Shown: piece by piece, positions 1 to 9,221 of the stretch
How positions within the stretch are numbered: the first letter of the stretch is position 1
How the letters are laid out: each line of letters starts with the position of its first letter
DNA from: an uncultured Anaerovibrio sp.
GTDB lineage: Bacteria; Bacillota; Negativicutes; Selenomonadales; Selenomonadaceae
Direction: 5' to 3'
Assembly: GCA_934203205.1 (NCBI GenBank)
Contig: CAKPYV010000001.1
Coordinates: forward strand, 165,708 to 229,707
DNA: 64,000 nt
Made by a program: the position numbers and the translations under genes
Notes under the pieces: generated by a model
What the model was told of the DNA's origin: nothing
What the model saw: only the letters and a program-made list of their open reading frames with translations
Database searches by the model: none

Positions 1-610
1 TAATTTTGACTGGAAGGCCAGCGGCAGATATCCTGGTATTTCCGATCCAAACCCAAGCTATCACGGGGCATCCTTTGCTGATGTAGCAGGCCCTGCTGCT
101 TTTGTTACCTATATCAGGGCTATTCTGCTGAGAGATACCGGTGCAGCTATTTCCCCATTTAATGCCTTTATCCTGCTGCAGGGTGTGGAAACTCTGTCTC
201 TCCGCATTGACCGTCATATTGAGAATACCAAGAAGGTAGTGGAGTTCCTGAGCAATCATCCATTGGTAGAAAAGGTAAATCATCCATCTCTGCCAGAGCA
301 TCCAGACCATGCTCTCTATGAGAAGTATTTCCCTAATGGCGGTGCTTCCATCTTTACCTTTAACATAAAAGGTGGTCAGAAGGAAGCTCACAAGTTTATT
401 GATAACCTGGAGATTTTCTCCCTGCTGGCCAATGTAGCAGATGTAAAGAGCCTGGTAATCCATCCTGCTACTACCACTCATTCTCAGCTGACTGATGAGG
501 AGCTGGCAGATCAGAATATCTATCAGAATACCATTCGCTTGTCTATTGGTACTGAGCATATTGATGATATTATTGCGGATTTGGAAAAGGGCTTCGCAGC
601 TATCAAATAA
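1..610 (+). CDS. O-acetylhomoserine sulfhydrylase, C-terminal part
   Basis: PLP enzyme of the Cys/Met metabolism family that makes homocysteine from O-acetylhomoserine and sulfide. The gene enters from the left edge; the open frame starts at base 2 and gives about 202 residues, the C-terminal half. Family signatures are FNAFILLQGVETLSLRIDRH, the stretch SLLANVADVKSLVIHPATTTH and the closing RLSIGTEHIDDI, all typical of the OAH sulfhydrylase (MetY) branch. The catalytic lysine lies outside the window. The stop overlaps the end of the convergent thiamine pyrophosphokinase gene by 8 bp. Other members of the family (cystathionine gamma-synthase) are less likely because the IHPATTTH/TEH pattern fits MetY best. 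Confidence 0.9.
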   Translation, partial: NFDWKASGRYPGISDPNPSYHGASFADVAGPAAFVTYIRAILLRDTGAAISPFNAFILLQGVETLSLRIDRHIENTKKVVEFLSNHPLVEKVNHPSLPEHPDHALYEKYFPNGGASIFTFNIKGGQKEAHKFIDNLEIFSLLANVADVKSLVIHPATTTHSQLTDEELADQNIYQNTIRLSIGTEHIDDIIADLEKGFAAIK

Positions 611-1301
611 AATCCCAACAAAGATAAATACCGAGAATCCCGTTCTTTACAGATATATGAACGGGATTTTCTTTTACCTCATTGCTGACAGAATAAGGAA
701 ATCCTTGTTTCAAATCTTTGTTTATCAGAGGCCATTTTACATTGTTAATATTTACACAATGGGCTTCCTCGGTGAAGGCAAGGAGGGAAAGAACCTTGGG
801 CTGAACCAGAAAATCCAGGGATACAGACTGATAATCCTTGATAAAAATCAGAGCTTCCTTGTCGTCAATAAGCAGTCCCTGAAGGGGGCTGTAGGCAAAG
901 CTGAAAGCTGTGCTAAAGGCGTGATCCAGTCGTCCCCCAAAGGGGCCGGTGAGAATTACAGAGGCATTTTCCTTGGCAGCCATATGCAGGGCCAGCTGAG
1001 TATCTGTGTAATCCTTTTCTGGGGGGAACTGGTCGATTTTAACCTTTTGCTCCCTAGCCCAGTTCCAAGCCTCGATATGGGCGCTATCTCCATCACCAAT
1101 TAACCGCTCTGGCAGGAGATTGGCGGCATAACAATAATCCAGGCCGTGGTCAATGCACCAGAGCCGTCTGTCCTGAACCAGCTTTAGCAGCCATTCCTGT
1201 CTAGGACTGCGGCCGCCAGTGGCCAATACCAGCTCCTCCTGGGGGAGGGGAAAGGAAAAATCAGCAGTAAAAAAAGGAAATTTCAATGTATTCTTTGCCA
1301 T
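603..1301 (-). CDS. thiN: Thiamine pyrophosphokinase
   Basis: Transfers pyrophosphate from ATP to thiamine, giving the cofactor thiamine diphosphate in the cytoplasm. The 232-residue length is close to the bacterial family norm. Visible signatures are LIGDGDS (metal and pyrophosphate binding), DYTDTQLAL, and the GPFGGRLDH glycine-rich segment. The C-terminal beta region (HISVKNGILG) is followed by a slightly longer tail than usual, because the frame runs into the 3' end of the convergent upstream gene. ATG start at 1301, preceded on the minus strand by GGATGTG. It is monocistronic and diverges from the next gene. Confidence 0.88.
   Translation of the reverse strand: MAKNTLKFPFFTADFSFPLPQEELVLATGGRSPRQEWLLKLVQDRRLWCIDHGLDYCYAANLLPERLIGDGDSAHIEAWNWAREQKVKIDQFPPEKDYTDTQLALHMAAKENASVILTGPFGGRLDHAFSTAFSFAYSPLQGLLIDDKEALIFIKDYQSVSLDFLVQPKVLSLLAFTEEAHCVNINNVKWPLINKDLKQGFPYSVSNEVKENPVHISVKNGILGIYLCWDFI
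636..668. terminator. Bidirectional terminator between convergent genes
   Basis: Perfect 10-bp stem AATCCCGTTC / GAACGGGATT with a 13-nt loop, followed on the plus strand by TTTCTTTTA. It ends the sulfhydrylase transcript and lies inside the coding end of the opposing thiN gene. Confidence 0.75.
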
Positions 1302-1383
1302 ATTATCACATCCATTGTTATAAAAAATATCTTATACTAAATATACCATATTCTTTCTTATCTGTCTTTTTTTCTAAAATAAA

Positions 1384-1412
1384 TTGTCTATAATAAGGAG
1401 ATAGTATATACT
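1384..1412 (+). promoter_or_regulatory. Sigma-A promoter for the deacylase gene
   Basis: TTGTCT, 17-bp spacer, TATACT. It lies 38 bp before the TTG start of the next gene in the 148-bp divergent intergenic region with thiN. Confidence 0.6.
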
Positions 1413-1449
1413 AAAATATGACTAAATGTAAATTATTGAGGTGTAAATA

Positions 1450-1950
1450 TTGGATAAACAGGAAATCTTCGACTATTTGGACGAGAAAAATATTTGGCAT
1501 GAAATAACAGAGCATGAGGCTGTATTCAGCATGGAGGAAGCTATCAGCGTGGAACTGCCTTATCCTCAGTGTGATGCCAAAAATCTTTTTATAAGAGATG
1601 ATAAAAAGCGAAATTATTATATGATTACGGTCTGCGGACCTAAGCGGGTGGATCTAAAGGAATTTCGTCAGGAGCATGGCACAAGACGCCTTAGCTTTGC
1701 CTCAGCAGAGGATCTCTGGGAACTGATTCATATCAAGCCTGGTTCCGTATCTCCCTTGGGTTTGTTGAACAACCAGCAGTGCAATGTAAAGCTGTATCTG
1801 GATGGTGATTTCTTCCGTAAGCCTGGCATCATCGGTATTCATCCTAATGACAATACGGCTACCGTATGGCTGAAGGCGGATGATTTGAAGAATCTGGTGG
1901 AAAACCACGGCAATGAGGTGGAGATTGTGGATTTGCCTCAGATGGAGTAG
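1450..1950 (+). CDS. Prolyl-tRNA deacylase-like protein (YbaK/ProX family)
   Basis: Stand-alone aminoacyl-tRNA editing protein of the YbaK/ProRS-associated domain family, which hydrolyses mischarged Ala- or Cys-tRNA(Pro). The 166 residues match the PrdX/ProXp-ala size. Recognisable features are the N-terminal EHEAVFSMEEA segment, CDAKNLFIRDDKKRNYYM (the conserved KNLFL-type strand) and the GSVSPLGL loop that shapes the editing pocket. The start is TTG at 1450, 6 nt after GAGGTG; no in-frame ATG fits. Exact tRNA specificity cannot be read from sequence alone. Confidence 0.85.
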   Translation: MDKQEIFDYLDEKNIWHEITEHEAVFSMEEAISVELPYPQCDAKNLFIRDDKKRNYYMITVCGPKRVDLKEFRQEHGTRRLSFASAEDLWELIHIKPGSVSPLGLLNNQQCNVKLYLDGDFFRKPGIIGIHPNDNTATVWLKADDLKNLVENHGNEVEIVDLPQME

Positions 1951-1975
1951 ACAAATATTTTTATAGGGAAAGTGC

Positions 1976-2011
1976 AAAGCTGCAAGACTGTTATGGCAGG
2001 ACTGCAGCTTT
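1976..2011 (+). terminator. Weak terminator-like hairpin
   Basis: AAAGCTGCA / TGCAGCTTT, perfect 9-bp stem with an 18-nt loop, followed by only a short pyrimidine run (CTTTGGG). It may attenuate reading into priA rather than stop it. Confidence 0.35.
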
Positions 2012-2027
2012 CTTTGGGATTTGAATT

Positions 2028-4481
2028 ATGCGGATTGCAGATGTATATATAAACCTTCCAATAAAAAGCATCTCACAGGCCTTTAGCTACATTCTGCCAG
2101 CCAATCTGGCCAATGTAAATGCAGGCTGGCGGGTTCTGGTGCCCTTTGGGGGACGGGATATAGAGGGCTTTGTGGTGCAGGTATACTCGGAAACAGAATA
2201 TAGCCAAAAGGAAAATTATCCCCTAGAGAAACTAAAGGCGGTAAAAGCAGCTGTGGATGAGGAGCCTTGGTTCAATCCTGTGGTCTTGGAGGTGTCCCAA
2301 TGGCTGGCCAAGTTTTATCTTTGTTCTCCCGGAGAAATCATGCGGTTGTTTATGCCGGGGAAAAGTGGTTTGAGAATCCAGCTTCAATATGAGGCGGTGC
2401 AGACCGAGGGAGAAAATATGCTGCTTCTGGTGGATGTATATCGTCAGGTCTATGAAGTATTACAGCAGGGAATTGCCAGCAAAAAACAGCTAAGAGAAGG
2501 TCTGCTGCAGGCTGGCAGGGAGGAAGCAGCCGCCCAGTTGGACAGAGTTCTGGAGGGACTGCTGCGGCATGGTCTGGCTAAAAGGGTTTATCAGGCCAGC
2601 CAGCGGGCCAAGGAAAATACAGCCTCCTATCTGGTGCTGCCTGCTCCTATGACAGAGGCAAAGCTACAGTCCATAGAGAAGAAAAAACGGGGACAGATTG
2701 CTTTGGCTCAGTGGCTGTATCAAGATGGCAGATCTGAGTATTCTCTGGCGGAGTTAAAAAAGCAGGGCTTTTCCCCGCTGGTTATCAAGGGGCTGTGTGG
2801 TTCTGGTCTGGCAGAATTGGAGCAAAGACGGGTATTGCGGGATAGCTATGGAAATTTTGGTCAGGCTGGCACCGTTGAGGAGCTAACCCAGGAACAGCAA
2901 CAGGCTGTAGCCCAGTTGTCCCACCAGCTAGCGGAAAAGGTTTACAAGCCTTATTTGCTTTATGGCATTACCGGCAGTGGCAAAACCCGGGTATATATAG
3001 AGGCTGTGAAGCAGGTGCGCCAGCAGGGCAGAATTGCTATGGTGCTGGTACCGGAAATTGCCTTGACAGGACAGGTGGTGCAAGCCTTTAAGGCCTATTT
3101 TGGTCAGGATATTATCGTGATGCATAGCCGTCTTTCTATCAATGAACGGAATGATGCTATTCTGCGGGCTAGAACCGGAGAAGCTGGTATTATTATTGGT
3201 GCCCGTTCAGCTCTTTTTGTGCCTGTTGAGAATGTAGGCATCATTATTATGGATGAGGAGCAGGACAATTCCTACAAGCAGGACGAATCTCCTCGCTATC
3301 ATGCCAGAGTGGTGGCTGATAAGCTGGCTCAGCTGCATGGAGCTGTATTGCTGTTAGGCAGTGCTACTCCTTCCTTGGAAACCTATTATCATGCCATTAA
3401 AGGTGATTATGGACTTTTGAGGCTCACCAAGCGTATCGGCAATATGCCTTTGCCACAGATTCAGTGTGCGGATATGCGGCAGGAATTGAAAATGGGACGG
3501 CGGAGCGTAATATCCCAGCCTTTGCAACAGCTGATATTGGATACGCTGGCCAAAAAAGAGCAGTTAATTCTGATGTTGAATCGGCGAGGGTTTTCCACCT
3601 TTGTAATGTGCCGTTCCTGTGGGGAGACTATTAAATGTCCTCAGTGCACCATGCCTCTGGTTTATCATCGGGATGGCCGTCTGCTGTGCCATCACTGTGA
3701 TATTCAGATGCCGGTGCCAGATATTTGCCCTAAATGTGGCAGTCATTATATTAAATATTTTGGTTCTGGTACGGAAAAGCTGGAGCAGGAGCTGTCGCAG
3801 CTGGTGCCCCAGGCCAGAATTGTTCGGATGGACAGGGATACTACCAGTCGTAAATTTGCCCATACGGAGATATTGGACAAATTTCGTCGGGGAAAATATG
3901 ATATATTATTAGGCACCCAGATGGTAGCCAAGGGCCACGATATTCCCAATGTAACAGGAGTAGGTATCCTTAGTGCGGATTCTACTCTGAATATGCCGGA
4001 TTTTCGGGCGGCGGAACGGGTTTTTATGCTGATTACCCAGACAGCAGGCCGAGCAGGCAGAGGGGAAATACCTGGGCGGGTAGTGGTGCAATGCTACAAT
4101 CCAGAGCATTTTGCGGTACAAACCGGTATGGCCCAGAATTATGGGGAGTTTTTCAAGCAGGAAATGCGTCTGCGGCAGGCTTTGTTTAACCCTCCTTATA
4201 GCCGTCTGATAAAGCTGATTTTTCAGAGTCCTCTGGAGCAGGAGGCCAAGAAGATGGCCATAGACCTTAGAGATGCCTATCAGGCTGTCTTTGGGGATAG
4301 CGCCGTTTATCAGGCTGTGGGGCCTGCCCCGGCTATGATGTCCTGTCTGCGGGGGGTATATCGTTATGTACTTCTCCTGAAAACAGGGGATATCTGGGGC
4401 GTTTTGGATTTCCTGCGGCAGCAGGGAATGGCTGGCAATATGCAGGTGGCAGTGGATATAGATCCTTTGACTACCTCTTGA
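2028..4481 (+). CDS. priA: Primosomal protein N', replication restart helicase
   Basis: 3'-to-5' DNA helicase that recognises stalled forks and reloads the replicative helicase. The 817 residues hold an N-terminal 3'-DNA-end-binding region, Walker A GITGSGKT near residue 313, motif II written DEEQ near residue 409 (DEEH in the E. coli enzyme), and a zinc-binding block of eight cysteines as four CxxC pairs (CRSC, CPQC, CHHC, CPKC) at about residues 527-577. The helicase C-terminal part has GTQMVAKGHDIPNV and QTAGRAGRG. The ATG has only a weak upstream ribosome site. In many Firmicutes priA follows coaBC; here it precedes the dynamin gene instead. Confidence 0.95.
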   Translation: MRIADVYINLPIKSISQAFSYILPANLANVNAGWRVLVPFGGRDIEGFVVQVYSETEYSQKENYPLEKLKAVKAAVDEEPWFNPVVLEVSQWLAKFYLCSPGEIMRLFMPGKSGLRIQLQYEAVQTEGENMLLLVDVYRQVYEVLQQGIASKKQLREGLLQAGREEAAAQLDRVLEGLLRHGLAKRVYQASQRAKENTASYLVLPAPMTEAKLQSIEKKKRGQIALAQWLYQDGRSEYSLAELKKQGFSPLVIKGLCGSGLAELEQRRVLRDSYGNFGQAGTVEELTQEQQQAVAQLSHQLAEKVYKPYLLYGITGSGKTRVYIEAVKQVRQQGRIAMVLVPEIALTGQVVQAFKAYFGQDIIVMHSRLSINERNDAILRARTGEAGIIIGARSALFVPVENVGIIIMDEEQDNSYKQDESPRYHARVVADKLAQLHGAVLLLGSATPSLETYYHAIKGDYGLLRLTKRIGNMPLPQIQCADMRQELKMGRRSVISQPLQQLILDTLAKKEQLILMLNRRGFSTFVMCRSCGETIKCPQCTMPLVYHRDGRLLCHHCDIQMPVPDICPKCGSHYIKYFGSGTEKLEQELSQLVPQARIVRMDRDTTSRKFAHTEILDKFRRGKYDILLGTQMVAKGHDIPNVTGVGILSADSTLNMPDFRAAERVFMLITQTAGRAGRGEIPGRVVVQCYNPEHFAVQTGMAQNYGEFFKQEMRLRQALFNPPYSRLIKLIFQSPLEQEAKKMAIDLRDAYQAVFGDSAVYQAVGPAPAMMSCLRGVYRYVLLLKTGDIWGVLDFLRQQGMAGNMQVAVDIDPLTTS

Positions 4482-4517
4482 TAAGATAAATTATTGGATA
4501 AAGGAAAGAAATAATCT

Positions 4518-7500
4518 ATGGAGAAAACTCTTTTACAGGCTCGTTTAACAGCAGCCTATAATTATTTTCATCAGCGCAAGCATCTACAAAATATGCAGAG
4601 AATCAAGGAGCTGGCCCAAAAGCTGGAAACGGGGGAATATGGCATTGCCTTTGCCGGCCATTTTTCTGCTGGCAAGTCCCGCATGATTAATACCATTTTA
4701 GGGGAGAACCTATTGCCCTCCAGTCCGATTCCTACCAGTGCCAATCTGGTACGGGTGCATAGGGGCAAGCCGGGGGAGGATTATGCCAGAGTTTATTTTC
4801 ATCAAGATAAACCAAGGAAATATCTAGCTCCTTATGATTATGACCTTTTGCGGGGTTTCTGCCGGGATGGGGATGCCATTCGGGAAATAGAGCTGTGCCG
4901 CAGTGATTTGTCCCTGCCGGAGCAGGTAATCGTTATGGATACCCCTGGTATAGACTCGGCTGATGATGCCCATAGAAAGTCTACAGAGGAAGCACTGCAT
5001 CTGGCAGATATTATTTTCTATGTTATGGATTATAATCATGTGCAGGCGGAGCTGAATCTTTCCTTTACCAGGGATTTGACTCAGGCAGGCAAGGTGGTTT
5101 ATCTGGTGGTAAATCAGATAGATAAGCATGTGGCAACGGAACTGTCCTTTGACAGTTTTTGTCAGGGGGTACGGGAGGCTTTTCTGAATTGGGGCGTTCA
5201 GCCAGCAGGCTTTTATTTTACCTCTCTCCGCTATCCAGACCATCCGGATAATCAATTTGTTCAGTTGCAGGAAATGCTTCAAAAGCAGATTGCCCAGCGG
5301 GAAAATACTTTGCTTACCTCTATTGAGGCTTCTTTGCATAAAATATTGCAGGAATATCAGCAGGAGCAGATACAGCTAAGACAGGAAAATATGGCTGAGG
5401 CTGTGGCGGTTTTGTCAAAGTTGGAACCGGAAAGAGAAAAACAGCTTAGGCAGGATTATTTCCGCCTTCAGCAGGAGCAGGTGAATTTGCAGTCCAACTG
5501 GGAGCAGGAGCTGGATGAGGCTGTACAGAAGATTATGGATAATGCCTATTTGATGCCAACCTCTACCAGAGATTTGGCCAGGGATTATCTGGAGGCCTGT
5601 CAGCCGGATTTCAAGGTGGGATTTTTTGGTCGTGGCAAGAAAACTTTGGCAGAAATGGCAAGGCGTCGTCAGCTGTTTTTTGAGGATGCCAGTGAAAAGG
5701 CGAAAACCCAGCTAGCTTGGCATATTAAAAGCTATTTGGTGGATTTTGCCAGAAAACAGCATATTGATGAGGCGGATTTGCTGGATTTTGTGGAAAAGAT
5801 GGAGATTCTGCCACCAGAGGAATTGCTGACAGAGGCTATGCGTTCAGGAGCCAAGCTTACTCAGGATGGCACCTATGTGATGAATTATACAGCTAATTTT
5901 GCTGAGGGCACTAAGGCGATGGCTAGGCGCTTCTGTTATACCTATAAAGAAAAGGCAGGGGCTTTGCTGGAACAGCGGCGCAAGGCTAGAGGGGCAGAAA
6001 TTCTTAAACAACTGCAGGCCTTGGCAGATTATGGGCCAGCCTGGGAGGAGATAAAGCAGGCAGAGCTGGTTGCCAAGGAGGAAGCTCTGGAGCTGAGAGA
6101 GCTGGAAAAGGTCAATAAATTGCCAGAAAATTGGCAGGAGGTTTTTGCTACTGTTCCTTTGGAGGAGGAAATCGTTCCACCTATAAGCAAGGAAGAAGCT
6201 GTTCTTTGCCAAGGAGTCTCTACTGGGGAAGTAATAGCTGATTCAGGAAATCAGGAAAATGTGGATGCTGGCAGGCAGACAGAAAAAACAGGGATTGCTG
6301 AGTCTAAGGAAGCACAGGCTGTAGCAGAGCCTGTTAAGGCAGAGAATAATATGTCCGGCCATGAGGCTTTAAACTATTGGGGGAATAAGCTGCGGCAGGG
6401 CAGCAAGCTGATACAGAATATTCCTATGCTGAAACAGCTGTCTGAGGAGTTGGCGGAAAGGGCTCAGCGGTTGGATAATAAGGGCTTTATGGTAACTCTT
6501 TTTGGCGCCTTTAGTGCAGGTAAATCCTCCTTTGCTAATTCTCTGCTGGGGGAGGGATTGTTGCCTGTATCGCCAAATCCTACTACGGCAGCCATTAATA
6601 AGATTTGTCCTGTGGATGAAAACCATCCTCATGGTACTGTGGTGGTAAAGCTAAAGGATGAAGCAATGCTGTTGGCGGATATTAATCGTGCTCTGGGAGC
6701 CTTTGAACTACAGGGAAGCAGTATAGCTGAGGCGGAGAAGCTGGCTGGAACAGCCTTAGAGGATGATAGCAATGATCGTCAGCGGGAAAAATCCTTCCTG
6801 AGAGCTTTTCTTAAGGGATTGCCAAAGGCTTCCTCCCATCTGGGACAGGAGATTTGGTGTCAGCTGGAGGATTTTGGAGCTTATGCTGCCCAGGAGGAAA
6901 AGTCATGCTTTGTGGATTGGCTGGAGGTTTATTATGATTGCCAGCTAACCAGATTGGGGATCACTCTGGTGGATACGCCGGGAGCGGATTCCATTAATGC
7001 CCGTCATACCAATTTGTCCTTTAACTATATTCGCCAATCTGATGTGGTGTTATTTGTTACTTATTACAACCATGCTTTTAGCCGGGCGGATAGAGAATTT
7101 TTGATTCAGCTGGGCCGTGTGAAGGATTCCTTTGCCTTGGACAAGATGTTCTTTATTGTCAATGCCATTGATTTGGCAGAGAATCAGCAGGAAGCCCAGG
7201 GCGTAATAGACTATGTGGCGGACCAGCTTCGGAAATTCGGAGTAGGTCAGCCAAGAATGTTTGGTTTGTCCAGTCAGGAAATTCTGAAAAGCAAGGAGGC
7301 GGGACAGACGCAGGGCTTTGCCTTTGAGGATGCCTTTTACAATTTTGTTTTCCATGAGCTGACAGATATTGCGGTAAATGCTGCAGCTGGTGAGTACAAA
7401 CTAGCTCAGGATCGTCTGCAGGAGCTGATTGCTCTAAGTCAGGGGAATGCTGAGGAAAAACAGCAGCGCCGTCTGGAACTGGAGGATCAGCAGAAAAAGG

Positions 7501-8204
7501 CTGATGTGATACTGGCTGGGTTGGATAATGGCGAAATGGAGAAGCGCCAGCAGCAGGAACTGCAGGAGCTGATATATTATGTCAACCAGCGGGTGTTTAT
7601 TCGCTATATGGATTTCTATCGGGAGTCCTTTAATCCTGCTACCTTGCAGAAAAAGGGCAATAATAGCAAAATGCTGGCCAAGGCTCTAGGGGAGCTTCTT
7701 AACAGTATGGGCTTTGACTTTGCTCAGGAGTTGCGGGCAACCAGTCTGCGGTTGGAAAAATTTCTCCAGAAGCAAGGTGTGAAGCTGCAGCAGCAGATAA
7801 ATGATAAATTGCGGGAAATTAGCGGAGAACTGCCTCTTTCTCTGCAGGATGTTTCTTATAGCTGTGATTTGGAGTTTGCCACAGCTTTTCAGCAGGCAGA
7901 GGATAAATATTTCCAATCTGCTTTGGCTATCTATAAAAATCCTAAAGCCTTCTTTGAAGGGGGAGGTAGTCGGGAAATGGCTGATGCCTTGGAGAAGCTT
8001 TTGCATCCACTGGCTGATAAGTATCTGGCTCAGCAACAGGAAATGCTGGCTCAGGAAATGAGCCGAGGGGTAGAGAAGGTTTTCGGCCAGGTAAAGGGGC
8101 GTTTCCAAAACCGTTTGGCAGAGAATTTTGTCGCCAGCAAAGCTGCCCTGGAGGGAGATGTGCCGGTAGAAATATTGCTGGATATTCAGAAGCAATTAGT
8201 GTAA
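4518..8204 (+). CDS. Tandem bacterial dynamin-like GTPase
   Basis: Large membrane-remodelling GTPase with two dynamin units fused head to tail, as in B. subtilis DynA. First G domain: P-loop GHFSAGKS near residue 47, DTPGIDS near 141, then NQID. Second G domain: GAFSAGKS near residue 663, DTPGADS near 819, then NAID. Each is followed by long, Gln/Glu-rich helical stalk sequence. A low-complexity linker (about residues 550-610) separates the halves. At 1228 residues it is close to the 1193 of DynA. ATG start after AAGGAAAG. Likely peripheral at the cytoplasmic membrane; roles in fusion, envelope stress or phage tolerance are known only for relatives. Confidence 0.9.
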   Translation: MEKTLLQARLTAAYNYFHQRKHLQNMQRIKELAQKLETGEYGIAFAGHFSAGKSRMINTILGENLLPSSPIPTSANLVRVHRGKPGEDYARVYFHQDKPRKYLAPYDYDLLRGFCRDGDAIREIELCRSDLSLPEQVIVMDTPGIDSADDAHRKSTEEALHLADIIFYVMDYNHVQAELNLSFTRDLTQAGKVVYLVVNQIDKHVATELSFDSFCQGVREAFLNWGVQPAGFYFTSLRYPDHPDNQFVQLQEMLQKQIAQRENTLLTSIEASLHKILQEYQQEQIQLRQENMAEAVAVLSKLEPEREKQLRQDYFRLQQEQVNLQSNWEQELDEAVQKIMDNAYLMPTSTRDLARDYLEACQPDFKVGFFGRGKKTLAEMARRRQLFFEDASEKAKTQLAWHIKSYLVDFARKQHIDEADLLDFVEKMEILPPEELLTEAMRSGAKLTQDGTYVMNYTANFAEGTKAMARRFCYTYKEKAGALLEQRRKARGAEILKQLQALADYGPAWEEIKQAELVAKEEALELRELEKVNKLPENWQEVFATVPLEEEIVPPISKEEAVLCQGVSTGEVIADSGNQENVDAGRQTEKTGIAESKEAQAVAEPVKAENNMSGHEALNYWGNKLRQGSKLIQNIPMLKQLSEELAERAQRLDNKGFMVTLFGAFSAGKSSFANSLLGEGLLPVSPNPTTAAINKICPVDENHPHGTVVVKLKDEAMLLADINRALGAFELQGSSIAEAEKLAGTALEDDSNDRQREKSFLRAFLKGLPKASSHLGQEIWCQLEDFGAYAAQEEKSCFVDWLEVYYDCQLTRLGITLVDTPGADSINARHTNLSFNYIRQSDVVLFVTYYNHAFSRADREFLIQLGRVKDSFALDKMFFIVNAIDLAENQQEAQGVIDYVADQLRKFGVGQPRMFGLSSQEILKSKEAGQTQGFAFEDAFYNFVFHELTDIAVNAAAGEYKLAQDRLQELIALSQGNAEEKQQRRLELEDQQKKADVILAGLDNGEMEKRQQQELQELIYYVNQRVFIRYMDFYRESFNPATLQKKGNNSKMLAKALGELLNSMGFDFAQELRATSLRLEKFLQKQGVKLQQQINDKLREISGELPLSLQDVSYSCDLEFATAFQQAEDKYFQSALAIYKNPKAFFEGGGSREMADALEKLLHPLADKYLAQQQEMLAQEMSRGVEKVFGQVKGRFQNRLAENFVASKAALEGDVPVEILLDIQKQLV

Positions 8205-8285
8205 TGGAATGTTCATATTTCCCTTGTGAGGAAGGTTGTGACATTGCATAGTGTAGGGCTGTAGTGCCTAAGGAGTGAAGTGATT

Positions 8286-9134
8286 ATGAAATTTGAATTT
8301 AGCAAATGGCAGGGTACAGGTAATGATTTTGTAATGGCGGATTGCTTGAAGAATCCTGCTTATATAGCTACGGTGGATTGGGCCAAGGAAATCTGTGACC
8401 GTCACTACGGTATTGGGGCGGATGGCATTTTGCTGGTACTGCCTTCTGATAAGGCGGATATTCGTATGCGGATTATTAATGCTGATGGCAGTGAAGCAGA
8501 GATGTGTGGTAATGGTATTCGCTGTTTTGCCCGCTATGTTTACGAAATGGGTTATGTAAAAAGCGATGAGTTTACGGTGGAAACCGGGGCCGGGATTCTG
8601 GTGCCAAAAATCATTAAGGAAAATGATGTCATTGCCATGATTCAGGTGGATATGGGAGAGCCTATTCTGGAGGGAGATAAAATCCCTGTGGCTGGCTACG
8701 GCATGAACCGGGTGGTAAATGAGGATATTCAGGTGGAGGGACAGAATTTCAAAATGACCTGTGTATCTATGGGCAACCCTCATTGTGTGGTGTTTGTAGA
8801 GGATGCAGAGAATTTCCCTATTTTTGAAATTGGTCATTCCTTTGAGATTCACGAGAAATTCCCTCGCAAGACTAATACGGAATTTGTGCAGGTTTTGGAT
8901 CGTCAGCATCTGCGCATGAGAGTATGGGAGCGGGGAGCAGCAGTTACCTTGGCTTGCGGTACTGGTTCCTGTGCAACCTTAACAGCAGCGGTACTGAATA
9001 ATTTGGCGGATCGCCGGGCGGAAATCCAACTGGATGGCGGCAAGCTGGTGGTGGAATGGGCGGAGGATAATCATCTGTACATGACAGGCTCGGCTCTGGA
9101 GGTTTATACCGGCACCTACGAAATCAAGGATTAA
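8286..9134 (+). CDS. dapF: Diaminopimelate epimerase
   Basis: Converts LL- to meso-diaminopimelate for lysine and peptidoglycan synthesis, without cofactor, using two cysteines. Both are present: AEMCGNGIRC, where the cysteine falls at residue 73 if the ATG at 8286 is the start, and ACGTGSC near residue 224. The N-terminal FSKWQGTGNDFV signature is intact. A GTG at 8280 is in frame but only 4 nt from the AAGGAG ribosome site; the ATG at 8286 has better spacing (10 nt). Confidence 0.95.
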   Translation: MKFEFSKWQGTGNDFVMADCLKNPAYIATVDWAKEICDRHYGIGADGILLVLPSDKADIRMRIINADGSEAEMCGNGIRCFARYVYEMGYVKSDEFTVETGAGILVPKIIKENDVIAMIQVDMGEPILEGDKIPVAGYGMNRVVNEDIQVEGQNFKMTCVSMGNPHCVVFVEDAENFPIFEIGHSFEIHEKFPRKTNTEFVQVLDRQHLRMRVWERGAAVTLACGTGSCATLTAAVLNNLADRRAEIQLDGGKLVVEWAEDNHLYMTGSALEVYTGTYEIKD

Positions 9135-9155
9135 GCAGGGTTTTTCTTTTGTAAG

Positions 9156-9185
9156 TTGAATGTTACTGTTATTTAGTGATATAAT
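9156..9185 (+). promoter_or_regulatory. Promoter of the yicC-remA-gmk-rpoZ-coaBC operon
   Basis: TTGAAT, 18-bp spacer, TATAAT preceded by TGA (extended -10). It lies 37 bp before the yicC start, and the next four genes follow with short gaps. Confidence 0.65.
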
Positions 9186-9221
9186 GATAAAGCTAAATTT
9201 TGTAAAGAAGAGGATTTATTC

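Noticed and set aside
495..1103. 202-residue plus-strand ORF
   Set aside because: Antisense to thiN and overlapping the metY end; low-quality composition and no ribosome site.
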